From assembly GCA_017591395.1 (NCBI GenBank), contig WEDG01007275.1, forward strand, positions 1-64,000: a DNA stretch of 64,000 bases, in the 5' to 3' direction. The stretch's first letter is position 1. Every line of letters begins with the position of its first letter. A program made the position numbers and the translations under genes. Below the pieces are notes generated by a model. The model was given only the letters and a program-made list of their open reading frames with translations. It did no database searches and was not told the DNA's origin. This document shows, piece by piece, positions 12,097-25,900 of this stretch. Source of the DNA: Schistocephalus solidus (Eukaryota > Platyhelminthes > Cestoda > Diphyllobothriidea > Diphyllobothriidae).

Positions 12097-12472
12097 GAAA
12101 ACTTTCCCAATGCGTGGAAGGAATTGCAGGTTCTGCCTTTTACCAAAGATGGTTAAGTAAGAAAATTTGACGACATTCGGACAAAAAACGCACTTGCTGG
12201 AGCTGCAAAGGTTTAAGAGACCCTAATCAGAGATAAGATGATATACCACTGATACACTGAACCCTCTTAAATAACTTACTGAAATTTAAATATGTATTTT
12301 TCCCTTTCAATCATTGTAAGTAACATTTTTTTCCTTATACAGTGTATCCAGTTTTCAGTTGCAAATAGACCACTCAAAGGCTCAAACAAATTTGTCCTCA
12401 GTCAACTAAACCAAACTGAGTCTTCGGTTTTAGCATGAACACTGTTTTATTCTTGCTCTCGCAAGGGCGGAT
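12097..12472 (+). repeat. Dispersed repeat, left arm (partner at 45.9-46.3 kb)
   Basis: About 375 bp that matches 45,897-46,268 in reverse complement: GAAAACTTTCCCAATGCG, ATACCACTGATACACTGAAC, CAAACAAATTTGTCCTCAGT and TTATTCTTGCTCTCGCA are shared with few changes. The two copies lie on either side of the ACBD3-like gene. No ORF is preserved; class unknown. Confidence 0.7.
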
Positions 12473-13852
12473 GAATTTGGGAAGCAGGTAAACGTTGACG
12501 CTTGTATTTCTCATAGGGCCGTGGAATAATCCTCAGTGAAGGAATATTTGGATAGCAACAGAATCGTCAAGTCCAAGTAAATAACTCCCAAATTTAGAGA
12601 CTGGACCGTCCATACAAGGTATATTCTAAGATATATTCCAATAAATTTAAGTGAACTAAACTGAACGTGTCTTCTACACTACGGTAAATACGAAAACTTC
12701 GTAAACTCGAAGCAGCTGTTTAATGGTTTTTACAAAATTTCAATTTCCAATTTATTCAGGAAAGTGAGAAGCAAACTATAAACAAGACATTCCACTTATA
12801 CTTGCAACTAAAGCCGCGTGCTTTGTCCTTGGCCTTAGATAAATATATCCTTTTGGCAAAGGTCTGCTACTTAGAACGTAGTGTTTATAGTGCCCATTTT
12901 TATGTATAATAAATCTGACAAACCTAAGCATATCAGGATTCTCTGAGAGCCGTGCTTTCAAAGGTTTTCAACTAACAGAATCACGCAGCTTTTTCCAGTG
13001 CTAAGAATAAAGGGGTAATGACTCACACTATGCTCGTAATGACATTCTCATGAGAGTTTCGCGAATTCTCCAGGATGAATGAGGGTTGATAATTACAAAA
13101 ACGGTACAAGGTTCTTGGCCGTGTATGGAGAAGGGCTGCTAATTTTTAATTTTCTGTGACCGCCTCCACCTCTTGGTCGATTTTCTTGTCATGTTGTTAG
13201 AAATAGTGAATGGATAGAGCCCACAAATGTGTGAGAGCAGCCAACAACCGTTTAAATATAAACACATCAGTCAGTAAATCGATGCTGGTCCCGTACGAGG
13301 GTAAATGACACACTTCAATGCTCCAGATGGCCGAAATATTTAAGAAATGCGTCCCTGGCTCTCATGTTAAATAATTCCACACATTTTATGCATAGTATTT
13401 CGGCGTGAGTTTTAATGTTGCTATTAAGTTCAAATCTATTTTATCTTCTTTTCAGTTCTCTGCTGAGTTCTGGTGGCAGTGCAGAGATTAAGAATAAAAG
13501 TCATAAAAGACTTCAAGGTGTGGACTGTGAAAACAGCTTTACATTTAAAAAGTTGTTTTAAACGATCTAAACGATGGCGGTCATACTGAGTGAATTGGAA
13601 GGTATGTCGTAGGCCTGTTTGGAAGTTGGAAGGCATAGCCCCTAATTTATTTCTGGACCTTTCAAAAATAGCAGTTTTCATTTTTTAAATTTATGACATT
13701 TTTTTATCGTTTCATCGAAAAATTTGTTTGTTACATTGGTTTACTTCCAGCAACAATATAATTATTTTAGAATATATAGCTCGTATCCTGTATAATACAA
13801 CTATACTCCAATCGAAAATTTTGAATACAGAAGCGCATATCACCACCCAACT
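12473..13852. other. Upstream region of the ACBD3-like gene, no other gene seen
   Basis: No domain, repeat or convincing exon was recognised. It should contain the promoter and 5' UTR of the gene starting at 13,853, but I cannot point to a TATA box or transcription start. An in-frame TAA lies about 60 bases before the start codon. Confidence 0.5.
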
Positions 13853-13901
13853 ATGCCTGAAGTGAATACCGATTTTAAAACGGCATGCGACTTCTTCAAA
13901 G
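13853..13901 (+). CDS. ACBD3: ACBD3-like exon 1
   Basis: Sixteen codons plus one base: [16 protein letters not shown], the first helix of the acyl-CoA-binding fold (compare 'LYxLALRFFK' in vertebrate ACBD3). It ends AAAG|GTATAC. Reading through the donor gives a stop within about 25 codons, so splicing is needed. The protein starting directly at the acyl-CoA-binding domain, without the long N-terminus of vertebrates, is inferred. Confidence 0.75.
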
Positions 13902-16900
13902 GTATACATTTTTTCGTTTATATTTTCTTTAAGCGCAAGTCAATAAGGCTTTTACCCTAACTTATGAACAGAAAATATTGATTTCGGCTCTCTTCAACCA
14001 AGCAAAGCATGGACCTTTTACACCAGACAAGGCCCCAGATGTGGGACCTTTTGACTTCGTTGGGAAGGAAAGGCGGTGCGTTTCCTACTTCTGTTATAAT
14101 TTAGGCTGCCACGCCACGTAACCTTGTCTTTCGATATCATATCTTAAATCGATTATGGCATGGGCTGGTTGGATGAACTACAGTCTTTTGTTAGTTTCAC
14201 ACTGTTCCAGAGAGAAAGTTTCCACCGTTCTCAATGGAAAGCTGACGAGTGAAATATACTCTCGCGATTTTCGTTAGTGCATCCGTATATACCACTGGTT
14301 GTGAGTACATTAAAATGAGTGTAGTACATTGAATTGTGTATACAGATTTTCTCTGAATTAAAATATACCCGTGGTAAACTGTCTGATTGTGCCGCACTCA
14401 TTTTTACTTACAGACCACACAGAAGGACTACGACCGTGAGCCGTATGCAGTTCATTTAACTAATGAGTCCATTTTTGTGAACTATTCAAAGGTTCCTAAA
14501 AACCTGCTGCCGTGGTAGTTATACCAAACTAGTAGCTACTTGCGCGTTGAAGCATGGGGTCACAGTCAAAATTGCTCATGCAGCTACATGAACTACGCCC
14601 AGGTACACTAAGTGAAGACAATCTATGGGAAATTTCGAAATAAGCCCAAGATTGCAAGACATAAATGGTGATGCTCCAACTTTCTGATCTCCGTTAACGG
14701 ACTGCAAGAAGTCCTCGTCTTTTCTGTCCCCGCCCTTTCTCCAGGTATACGACTGAAACATTCGCACCCGTGGTAGGCATTAACACACCTAGTTTTCTTT
14801 ACGAATTTCCTGGTCGGCGCGTTTCATTGTATAGCGTCTACGCAAACGCGATTAGCTGGGCTGATGTCCTCCCTTTGGATCCCTATTATCTTGCAGGGAT
14901 ATAATTTCCTTAACAATTAACTTACAGAAAGCGTGCACATCGGAAGGCTTTCCACCTCCACAATAAATGCCTACTGGAAATACATTACTGAGGAAGGGAC
15001 GCACTAACCTTCCTAAAATAAGCCACATTTCTGCCTTTGATTTCCTATAAACCGGGAGACCGTCACTTGCCACCTGCATTCTTACGTATAATTATGTGAA
15101 GTTATTTTTCCAAGCTGACGGGCGTATTCTCCCGTACACATAGGGGCTACCTCCAACTTATATGAAGCCCCAATTGTGTTCTTGGGTCAGCTGGTAGTTT
15201 GGGCATGGTCAGCTTAATGATCTTCAAAAGTTCACGTAGGTGTGCATCCGCAATGTTGTTTCGCAAGGTTCATTCGCTTACTTCTGAAACGTTAACTGAT
15301 CCGATTCAGAGGTTGCGGCCCTATGATTTTTTGCGTCCTCGGGGACTCCTATATGATTGTATTCCACTGCACTTACCGCGGATGACCTCTGTCTTTCATC
15401 TTCCCTCGATGGATAAAAGGTTGTGTCCCTATGTAATGCTGTTAGTGAAAGGTTTTCCGCTCTCCATATTTTACCGGTCTCCACACCTTCACGGAATTCC
15501 TCTTCCTCATACCTTCTAATTCGGTGTCTTCGTGTTCTATCTGATTCCGGTATAAACATTGCTAACAATAGCAATAAAGTGATTGACAGATATACATCAA
15601 TAAAGACAAGCAAGTGTAAGGACAGTTAGATCATGTTGTTTATGCCCTTCACGTGAAATAATGGCGTGTACGCGCGCGTGCGGTGTCGCAAAACGACTAA
15701 AAGACAGCAACCAATGAAATGTCTGATTGCATAACTGGACTTACCAATGAGGTTTCAGAGACAGTTATCTCTATAAATAGCTATTCACGCGTTTCTACTC
15801 GATATCTTTTTGCTAATAGGGAGCCTGTCTCGCCGAAAATCGCTTACAGAGATATAGCCATCTCGGCATCGTTGTACTGGTTGTCGAATACTTTTGCACC
15901 TCTCCCTAAATGTGTCACAAGCAACACTACCTGACCTGTTTTTCAACTACCAAGTGGTCTGGAGAACACTTTTTCGTGCACTTGAAACCGATGTCACGGT
16001 GCTTTGCTTGTACATATCCATTCTGTTAATGTCGGTGTTGATTGGGCCTGCCTAACATACAGAAAAAACGTTCTGTATCGATTCGGACGCTAGCCAGGAC
16101 TGTTGAAGACCATTGGAATATTAGGATCGGTTGTGCGATCGGCCTGCAAAGCGAGTTTTCGGCGACTACCTTTGTGCGAATAGTGAAATTTCTTCAACTT
16201 AGATGCCCTGGACCGCCATGTATCACAAAGATGCGTCTCTGACACCCCACAAAATGGTAACCTCACGCGGACTGGAATGGGCACTGACCAAGGTATACTG
16301 AATTGCGCGTAAAAAAGTGTGCATGCTATTAACACGCGTAATGAAAACGATTTTGCTCATGTGATCTGTCGTAGCCCGACTACGCTTCTTATTATATATT
16401 GTCGAGGGAAATCGATTTCACTGAAATGCAACATACTTCATCCAGTGCACCTTTCCATCATAACTGAAATCGGTTTTGTTGTACGGAGCTGTTTGACTAA
16501 TATAGATTTAACGTTTCAATCTCCGGCCAACTAATCCGACAAGCTGGTGGTGCCGCTACTACTCATCTTTCTGACAGCCCCGACTCCAGATAATTTATTC
16601 CTAAAAGTGCGTGCTCCACATCGCACTATTTAAATAACTTCTAAGGCCAAAATCTACTATTCCTCAAACCATCCCTAGCCACCTGTATCAACAGACATCT
16701 CTATAAATTCGGGGAGGTAGGTTGGCCAAATTGTTTGTCTGTTTCAGCCATCATAGTAGAAATCATTACACAACATGCTGTTTTAGTCGAAGAAAATCTT
16801 TGCTCAACTCTTGCATGCTTAAGATTATCTCTCGCCCGTGGAACACGCTGTAGCCCCCAATAAGTGTTTGCGACGGGTTTGCTGTTAGTGAGGTTTGCAA

Positions 16901-19900
16901 TGTATTCGCAAAACTGTGGATTCAAAAATACTTTGGTGAGCAATAAATTTCTGCGGCAGTTTGCCTATCGCATGCGCTGTAGACCATCGTCGTCTCAGCG
17001 CTGTAGTGGTTAATATCGCATGAGTTTTATCCTTATCGGACATAATTTCATAGTATCCACTTTACTGACTTCACTTTGCACCCGTTATGCTTAAATTGCC
17101 AAAAAATACGCTAATGCTTGTCACATGCATGCTGGCCAACCACTTCACTAGAATGAGACCTTACTAACCGCGGAACCCCTCATCGACGGCAGTTGCTACA
17201 GAAGCAACGTTAGGAAGTATTCATTGTAGCCCGGTCCTCATTCTAGTGGAGAACCAAGTTTTACCAGTGGTTGTCAGTCCCTCACGACGCTTCTCTTAGG
17301 ACGTCCTGATATTCGAAAGAAGTACGCATGGGTCGGCCTCGATCTCACTTTTATCTCATAATATACCATGGACAACTCCAAGTCATGGCAAATAAAGGTA
17401 AACCTAGGTGTAGTGGCCTGAATATCGTGTATCCTCCAGCTACCGCTTGTGGCAGTCTATGGATACCTGTTTATATCTAAAGCAACTCGGAATCCTTCAG
17501 GGTATTTGGACGACACTAGCTGACAGCTAGCATGACCTCTAGATTCGAATCAGTGACATTCAAGCCTCACGCACAGATTATAAGTACCCCATCCTTCTGT
17601 TGACAGGTATTACTGTATAAATTGCCTCACATTGACGTTCACCCAGTTTCCTGACGGTATAAGGATTCAAATGAATATTAACCTTACCGAACTTACTGCT
17701 TCTGCTTTTCTCAGTCACATATTGCGAGTAAACATGGAGTATTTCTGCTAAGATCATCCTGTGTGAGTAGGCGAGCCCCTGCAGTCAGTATACCACTGTT
17801 AACATCCTATGCGAAGTGGTTCCGTTCACGTTAACTAGTTTATTCTCATCCCTATACTGCGGCCAAGCTTTCTTGAACAATCGAATTTAACTGCTGGATA
17901 GTGATTTCGTTTATAGATGCCTCTATATTGTACCTTTCTTAAACCAAAGCTAACTATTTTTCTTGTTGTTTATTTTAAAATTTACGAATTCTTCTGAGTC
18001 CCCTATCGTTTATTATATTTGTACCTTTTGATACTTACAGAGCAAAATGGGCTTCATTGGGAAACATGTCGAAATCCGAGGCGGAAGATACTTTGTGCAG
18101 ACACTGATCACAATCTGTCCACGCTTCGCCGCACATTTGGAAGCTGTTTCCGCCGTCCCTAGTTTTGGGTAATTTTTCCACTTTTAACTTCTGTTTACGA
18201 GGTTGACCAGTTTTTTAATTTCCTACAGGAGGTGGAGGAAGTTACCTTTCTTAGCACTTCACTAGGCCTTCACTCACTAACATTTCCCTATTCACTCTAT
18301 TTTTGTTGTACTGTCAGTTGCAATTTGCATTGAGCGAAGTCATGAGTAACTCGGACAAACTTTGGTCTACTTTGAATGGATACTATATTTCAAGGGGTTT
18401 CCCATGGCAATTTTGACACCTCAGTCGACAGCGTGGCCACTTTTTCGGACCCTTTTCGGCATTAGGGCCGTTACTGTTGCGCAGTGTGATTCTGACAGGA
18501 TAAGCGCTGAGCAACAATGAATTAAAAATGCAAACCTTTTCCGCTGACAAGAGAAGGAACTTATAAGCTATGTCCTCTCTAGTCTCTACATCATATCATA
18601 CCTGGTTAAATAGAAAAACAGACAGGAATAAACTTAGATATTCAGTAGTGCTATTCCTGCTTGGAATTTCCTATGACGACTTGTATACGTAAGTTTAGAA
18701 CTACTGTCCTAGTTTATCGGCTGATCACACCTTTTTAGTGTTTAAAAAGTGTACGTGATTCATGTTAACCTTCGTTTGTGCAAGCTCGCTTTGCATAATT
18801 CCTTTTATTTTTGCCTTAGTATCGGTACCGACGATCCTCCCGAGTCATCGCGTCTCCCACCCCCCACAGCCCACAGTCCACCTCCTCCGGCGTGCAGGTC
18901 TGTTTATGTTACTCCCAGATGCCTCTGCTGAGCCGCGAGCTTATTGATAGGGCTGAACTTTCAGATGGAAGAACTTGACTGCCGTTTCGAAGTCCCGGTC
19001 CCTGTGTACGAGAGGAGTCATGAAAAAACGAGGTCTTCCTATTCACGTAGATGCGGGTTACCCTGTGCGTGCAAACGTGATGAGTTGCGTAATGACTTTC
19101 GGCAGTCTAGCTTAGAAATTAGCATTTTCAGTTCTGGCGAATAGCCTATAATATACAACGTGGCGATTTTACTTCAAACGGTGTCGGCTCGTTGACCTGG
19201 TAAATTGAGTTCCTGTTGTTAGCTCACAAACCATAACCGTATTACGACATGGTGAGTGTAAATCGTTATCCAATGAGACCTGTCATGCCGACCAGCATAG
19301 CCTTGGAATCTAAAAGTGAGATGTTGGAAAGGCGCATTCAGTTGCTCCTCTCCGAGTTGGGGATCTGCAGGGCATGCAACCCCTGGCCAAAAAAACATGG
19401 TTTATCTAATGTTTGAAGACTGATAGCTTATAAGCCGCGTTAAACTTGCTGAGGGTGCCAGATGGAGATATATTTGGCCTCACAACAGCAGAAGCAGGTA
19501 CTTTTTCAGTCTAGTTACTCAGTAAAGATGAGCATTTGCATATTGACGTCAGGATTTGCAGTGTCATCCCAGTTCACCTGTACTTCATGCGATCTCATCG
19601 CCATTAGTATTTTGCATCACACGTGTCATCGTCAGGCCTGCTTATTCATTGATGCTGTGCTTATGCTATTGCCGCTCTTCTCTCTGCCTCCTTGCCGGAG
19701 GTTTCTATGGTCTTGATCCACTCGTCGAGGGGGAAATATGCGGCGTTGATCCTCAGATTTAGACTTGGTAGTTGCGTACCTCTCAAAATAACTTCTTATT
19801 CATCGCCTATGTGCCTTTTGAATCACATTGCTGTCCGTTTCATCACTTAGCGCGGTTTCAAATCTCCGGCCGCCATAATGTCGACTTGGCATGTGACTGG

Positions 19901-22900
19901 TTCGCTGGCGCAAATAAACAGCCGCTATCACCTTTATCGGTAGTATTTGCATCTATCAATTTTCTGTCGCTATGTCCTTGCTCGCCACGGCCGTAGTCCG
20001 GGGCATAAAGGCGATAAAATAATATTCGCATTCACCTACGTTCACACGTGACTTTAAGCCTTCTTTGTCAGCACTTCCTGGGTACGAACTTTGGGCCTGA
20101 GTTGGTGTATAGCTGACTGATGATACCAAGGCTGTCAGAAACGGTTATTTCAGTTGCCTTGGTTGTTTGACGGTATAACATCTCCACCTTATCGTTGTGA
20201 AGCCTTCCTTTCTTGTCTAGGCAGACTGTAATCACTATTTGTACCTTTGCGACCACCAACCCAATGTTGAACCAACAATCGCAAATCTCATACCTCTTCA
20301 GAAATATATGAAGTTAGTCAAGCTATCCTCCCTGCCGATCGAACTTTACTCCTTTAAAGGAGTATAGTGTTGAGCCGTGCATTTTTGAGCTTGATCAGAA
20401 TAAGTTAAATTAGCGTCCCTCGCTGTTAGTCTTGCACCAATTCGGAAACTTCTTTATATCTCGAATCTTTTCAAAAACCTCGCATACGAGGCCACCAGCA
20501 ATCTTTTCCACCATTTTATCGCTCAAGCGCTTCCCTGTGTTTCGTTTTTCGTCGTTCTGGCCCAACGCGCTTTTTTCCGTTAATTACAGTGATGTTGAAC
20601 CGAGGCCAACAAAAAACGGTTCTGTGACGCTTCCGCTTTCCACCTCACAAGAGTAAGTCCGGTTTTAGTTTTCTGAAATTAACTTCGTCTAGTTGTCAGT
20701 TTTGTGATATTTTGAGGCGCTGTGGCGCTCCGAGTTTCCCCTAGGTTTTAGGGGAGATTTCGGTGCTGCAGTCTTCATGCTTCTGTGCAAGAGTGTTTTG
20801 TGTTTAAAGCAGCAATGCTTGTAGAATGCGGAAGTTCCAATAGAGTCAGAACTTTCTACATCTGCCATTTCTTTTGTACAGGCACAGCTGACGGCTAACC
20901 CTGACAAATTTCGCTTTAATTCGAAGTTATGCCTTCTAAAACGTCTTCGGCGTGTCTTCGATGTCGGCCCGTTTATTTTTACCTTGTTGTACGTGTAAAC
21001 CCTCTTTGGTCGCCAGAATTAGTACGATTCATTCCTCTTTTCCATCCGCAGTCGTTTGCACCAAATCATTGTGTCCTTTCCTGAAATTCTGCCGGACAAA
21101 ATTGTGCTGAATTTTCCGCCATCCCACCTCCTTCATGTTTTTTTATCCAGTTCGAAGTACATTTGCCCCGGCGTCCTCAGTGAGGTTCGAGCCCACAACA
21201 GCAAGGGGAAGGCTTCAGTACAGCCATCGCTTTAACCACCGCGAATTTAATCACATTTTAGGTTGGCTGTACACAAAGCTTGCCCTTGCTGGCGTGGGTT
21301 CGAACTCCACCGGGTCGCCGAGTTGTTCACAAGTGCGCCAGATGAATTATGCAAATCTGCCAACAAACACCTATCCTCTGGTGGATTCTCGATTGATTGC
21401 TTAGGAAATTCCGCTTGAACATTCAACTTACTGTATCGCACTCGGTGAATTCCATGCGTTGCAGAAGGTTCCGCGGGTTATTCGACCCAAACAACAGCCC
21501 CAAGCGATGAGGTTCACCGCGAGCCGTATGTCTTTAGGTGTCTTCTGCCCTGCATTTCAGCCAGTCATTTTGCGCATTTGTTAGTGCGATTCTGCATTTG
21601 GCTCCGGCATCAGAAGAATGCGGTTTCGCTTACTTCGGTTCTGTGTGGCTGGTTTTCCTGCGATGCAGGATTTCGTTGTGGTTATTTTTTTATCGGCCTC
21701 GAATCGTCAGCTTACGTGTCTAATGACTTGCCCTTAGTAGCCATTTTTTTCTCACCGTCGTTCGCGTCTGGGCCCTGCATTTGGTCGAAACTGCTGCTCA
21801 GTTTCATGGCGTGATAGAATGTCCGTTTAGTCCTGTTTGGTCGCTGCTTTCTTAGCTTGGGGTTTGCCGCGGGGGTATTTTTGTAACAGATAGGTCGCAT
21901 ATTTCCGATCACACTCGTGCGTGCGTCTTCACCCGCGCTGACTCGAAATAGGCAATCTCCAAGGCTAATCACTTTTTTCCCCTGACTGCAATGCCATTCA
22001 CGTACTTCCTTACAGTGAAATGTACTGCAAACTGCTCAGGCAAGTCTGTAGGTCTGTAGATAATGTTTTTAACCAACCCTCTTTTACGAGGCGAAGGTAA
22101 GGATAGATTGCTGGTTCAGACCACCTCCATGTGCATTTACTCATTTACTTGCTCCTGTGGAGCAGATTATATTGGTCGCACGAGTCGGCGCCTATCCAAA
22201 AGAATAAGAGAACACCTCCCAGCATGGCTGAACAAAGGGGAAGTCAATAGCGTAAAAATCGCCATCCTTGCACATCTTGTTGACACCGGACATAGTGTGG
22301 ACCCCAGCGAAACATTCTGATCTGTCAATTCTGACGGAAATTGAGGCATTCTTTAACGCTGGGTCTGAAGGCATGTGCCTAAAGACTCAAAAATCCAGGC
22401 AGGCTTCTGAAGTGAAGACAAATAGATAAAAAGCAAGAAATAACTCAAGAGAACTCTCTGGTAGCAGCTTTCTAGGCGGGCATAACTCAGCACTCTGTAG
22501 TGGACCCTTTTTATATCACAGTTTTCGGCTGTCTCTGGCTTTCTTAAAGACTATTGGACTGCGTGGCATCATTTTTGTGCTGTGTCTTCCTGCTATGTCT
22601 CGTAATTTCGGACGTCGCGTCTATTTTGTCAACTTTTCGTCCATATTTCACTTCCCTTGACAAAACCGTCTATGCTGGTCCTTTAATGTCCGTAGGCTGA
22701 GGCAGATTTGTCCCATGAAAACACCTTTTCTGTCTTGGCATGCCAACTTCTATGTTGAGTTTCGCTTGTCATCATCATTAGTGATCGTTGGTTTGCAGAA
22801 TATGGCGTTAGAGGTACCAAACTCGACTCTCACACCAACTCGGGTATATCTTTCCATATCTCCTGGGTGTCGATTAGATCCGCTCACTGATTTAGATTGA

Positions 22901-25900
22901 ATATCATCATCGACGATGGTGACTGGAATAGTCATTTCTGGATTATTAGCCGTCGCCGCCGCCGCCATCATCGTCGTCGTCGACCAACCAAACCTCAGCC
23001 CATGGTTTGGATAACCTGGGGCTCGAAGTTAGTGTCTGTGGTTCTTGTGCACTAAGTCAAACGTTCTCTCTTTAAGCCACGGGATCGCTGTCCTGTCCAG
23101 GCGTTCAGTTTTTTGAATTCATCGTTTCACTGCTGTGAATTATTTCGTCTGGCTAGTCGTAATACGCTATTTGGCTCCTTGCAATATCTTAATAGTGTTG
23201 AGAAATCTACGATTTGCCTTGCATGGAAAGTCTGCAGCCTGTAGTTTTGAAACTCCAAGCGCATGTGCAACTACAGGTCGAATAAAAAATTATTCATGAA
23301 TTTACAAAGTTTTTTAACCAAAAAATACCCTTTCTTCAAGTATAATTTGCATAGAAGTAATTTGCTACCAACTTAGTGGAAAAAAAACAAGAATTTGGGT
23401 GCGTTTTAGGGACTTTTCCTATAAAAATGGCTAGTGTGTTGGCTGCAAGAAAGCCTTCCCCTTGCTGTCTTTCCAGTCTCACTGAGGCCTCCGAGTTTTT
23501 CACAATTGGGTCAAATAAATGATTCAAATCTGTCAAACCCCCTCGTTACTTAATTGCACCTAATAGTCATCTGGTGGATTCTAGATTTGCGAAAAGTTCC
23601 ATTGAAAAATGCAAAAGACAATTTGGCGAGCCTACGTTAGCCTTCGATAAATTTTCGAGGATTCTAGATTTATTGCTTAGGAATTCCGGTTTCGGCAGTC
23701 AGCTTACTGTATCAGAATTGGTGGATTCCACACGTTGCAGTTGGCCAGGTGGATATCTCGACCCAAGTGTGATTAAACTCATGGTTCCCGGTGGGGCCTC
23801 GTAGCTCAGTTGATTAGAGCGTTGACTGTACTAAAGCCCCTCCCTTGCTGTAGTGCGTTCGCATCCCACCGAGGCCGCCGAGTTTTTCACAAGTTGGTCA
23901 AACGAATTAGTCAAATTTTTCGAAACCTCTGATTAAATATATTTTTATTTCGAAGGCCATCTATAATCGATGCGGCAAACTGCATACTACTTATTTAGTC
24001 ACTTTTTTATCGACTGTGGTTTTTGCAGGTGTCCGCGAGAAAACCTGCATTACGTGACCTATCCAATGAAAGATGTCAAGGTTTACGAAGCATTGTTAAT
24101 CGCTCGCAAACCATACCAATGAATGAACCAAGGCCTCGGAATAATAACGAACGACTTTAGGCGAACTGTAAACACAAACGAAAAATTAAAATTTAAATTA
24201 CATTTGTTAGAAATAACAGCTTTTTTCGAAGACGGAAAAATTTCGAAAACGTGAAGTTTGCACCTAAATATCCTTCACGAATAACTATACTGTAAAGTAT
24301 CGCAAACAGGCCTATAGTTCGAGTCTGAATTTCAACACGCTTTCATAAGAATTGGCTGTATTTTTCCGTTTCTACCTTGTTTGAGGTACGTCTGACTAAT
24401 GCAAACCGGTTTTTTCTTGAGTTCGCCGATAGGACCATCACAGGAAAAAAAATTCGCACGAGGTGTCATGTTGAAGGGCCCCTTAACATACCGTTTTGTG
24501 TACTTTAAAATATCTTTCCTTCCGTTAAATTACTGGATAGGTATTTCTGTTAGTGAAGTACGAAGAGTTTTAAATCGTCCTTCAACTAGTGGTGAATACT
24601 TCATGGTTTTCAGTAGCTTAAATAGATTCCCCATAAGTGTAGATTATGTTCTATGCGTTTATCAAAAACTTCAAAATAAGTTATTACTTAAAGAAATTTA
24701 CCAAAGTAGTGGACTTCTTTCTAATGGAGTTCGCCGTTCAGGTCATATTTGTAGACTCACCCCAACAATAAAACTCGTCTATGGGAAGAATGAACGTTTA
24801 AAATCAAATTTGACAATGAATATGCCTAAAATCAATCACAAGGTTTTCTCAAATGAATTACCTCTTTAAAAAGTGCCTGAATTAGTTATTTCGCTCACGG
24901 ATGTCAAGGTAAAAAGTGGGAGTGTTTGATAGTTTTTTTTTAACTTCTCTGAAGTTTAGGGGTACTTTTTTTCTGTTGCAAATGAAGGCATACCTTTTAA
25001 AATATATTAATTTACTTTAAGGCTTCGTTGTAAGCTTTTAAATGCACAACAGAGGAGCCGGATAAATGCTAAGATCTTGCGAAAACTGCTTTTATTCTGC
25101 CTGCTCCGTTTCTAAATTACACATTAGCGGAAACTCGATCAAGCAAAAAGTATCTTACCGCATGCTTTAAATTTAACATAGCTTTTTCTGACAGTCTGAT
25201 CGGCAATAAGACGTAAGAGCATTTGCAAAGGATAGAACACTGTCGGCATGTTTAAGCAAAGCATTGCCAGTAGACGTCATTCCCGCATTTTAGCGTATCA
25301 AAGCACACAGATTTCCAAATTTACCTGTTTTTGAAATCGATCAACCGGCTGCATTTCTAAAAATAACAGGTTTACTTGCACCTCGCCCCATCTGATTTAC
25401 GTGCAGAAAAAAATCAATTTTCAAGTTTTACAAGTTTTGTTTGGTAAAACTCTCGTGTCTAGATTACTTTCGCCTCAACGAAAAACACGCGCGAACGCGT
25501 AAACTTCCTTTAGAGTAGCTAGTACCTCAGTAAACCGCTGTAATACAAGATAACGTAGGTTTCCGCTCAAATTTGTAATCATTGTGACTGATATAATTAT
25601 TTGGAGAACATATTCTGCATGTAAAAAGAACATATTCGGAAAGCCTAGGCGAATAGGTAAAATGTGTAGCATTTTAGCTGCCGACAATTGATCTTCTGCA
25701 TTTCCGACATCGAATTTCGGGAGGTAGGCCACACTCCCGTGTCTTCCCTGATCATGTTGAAAATTAGCTCAAGGCCCTCGAAAAAAAGGGGGTAATGGCA
25801 GGTTATGTACAGCACGACAAGGCAAAAATGCGTAATTCGCGAATATTTCACGCCAGAACAATCATCCTTGTTACACCGATGTCGAAGCAACAGGATTCTG

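Noticed and set aside
15278..15613. 111-codon minus-strand ORF with Arg/Glu-rich middle and hydrophobic start
   Set aside because: It may be the N-terminus of the decayed transposase-like gene, but I recognise no domain and its plus-strand counterpart is equally open, so no separate gene is claimed.
18229..18275. Acceptor-like TTTCCTACAG followed by GAGGTGGAGGAAG after a 60-bp intron, as a next exon after exon 3
   Set aside because: In the required phase it reaches a stop within about 12 codons and has no donor before it; the exon at 18,820 fits phase and stays open.
19462..19497. 36-base candidate micro-exon (CCAG before, GTACTT after)
   Set aside because: It keeps phase but the reading in the required frame shows no similarity to ACBD3 and the acceptor lacks a good pyrimidine tract. 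It could still be real; not included in the model.
23793..23880. tRNA gene
   Set aside because: A and B boxes and a 7-bp acceptor-like stem exist, but the anticodon arm does not fold and the sequence continues into a repeated tail found elsewhere, so it is a SINE head.
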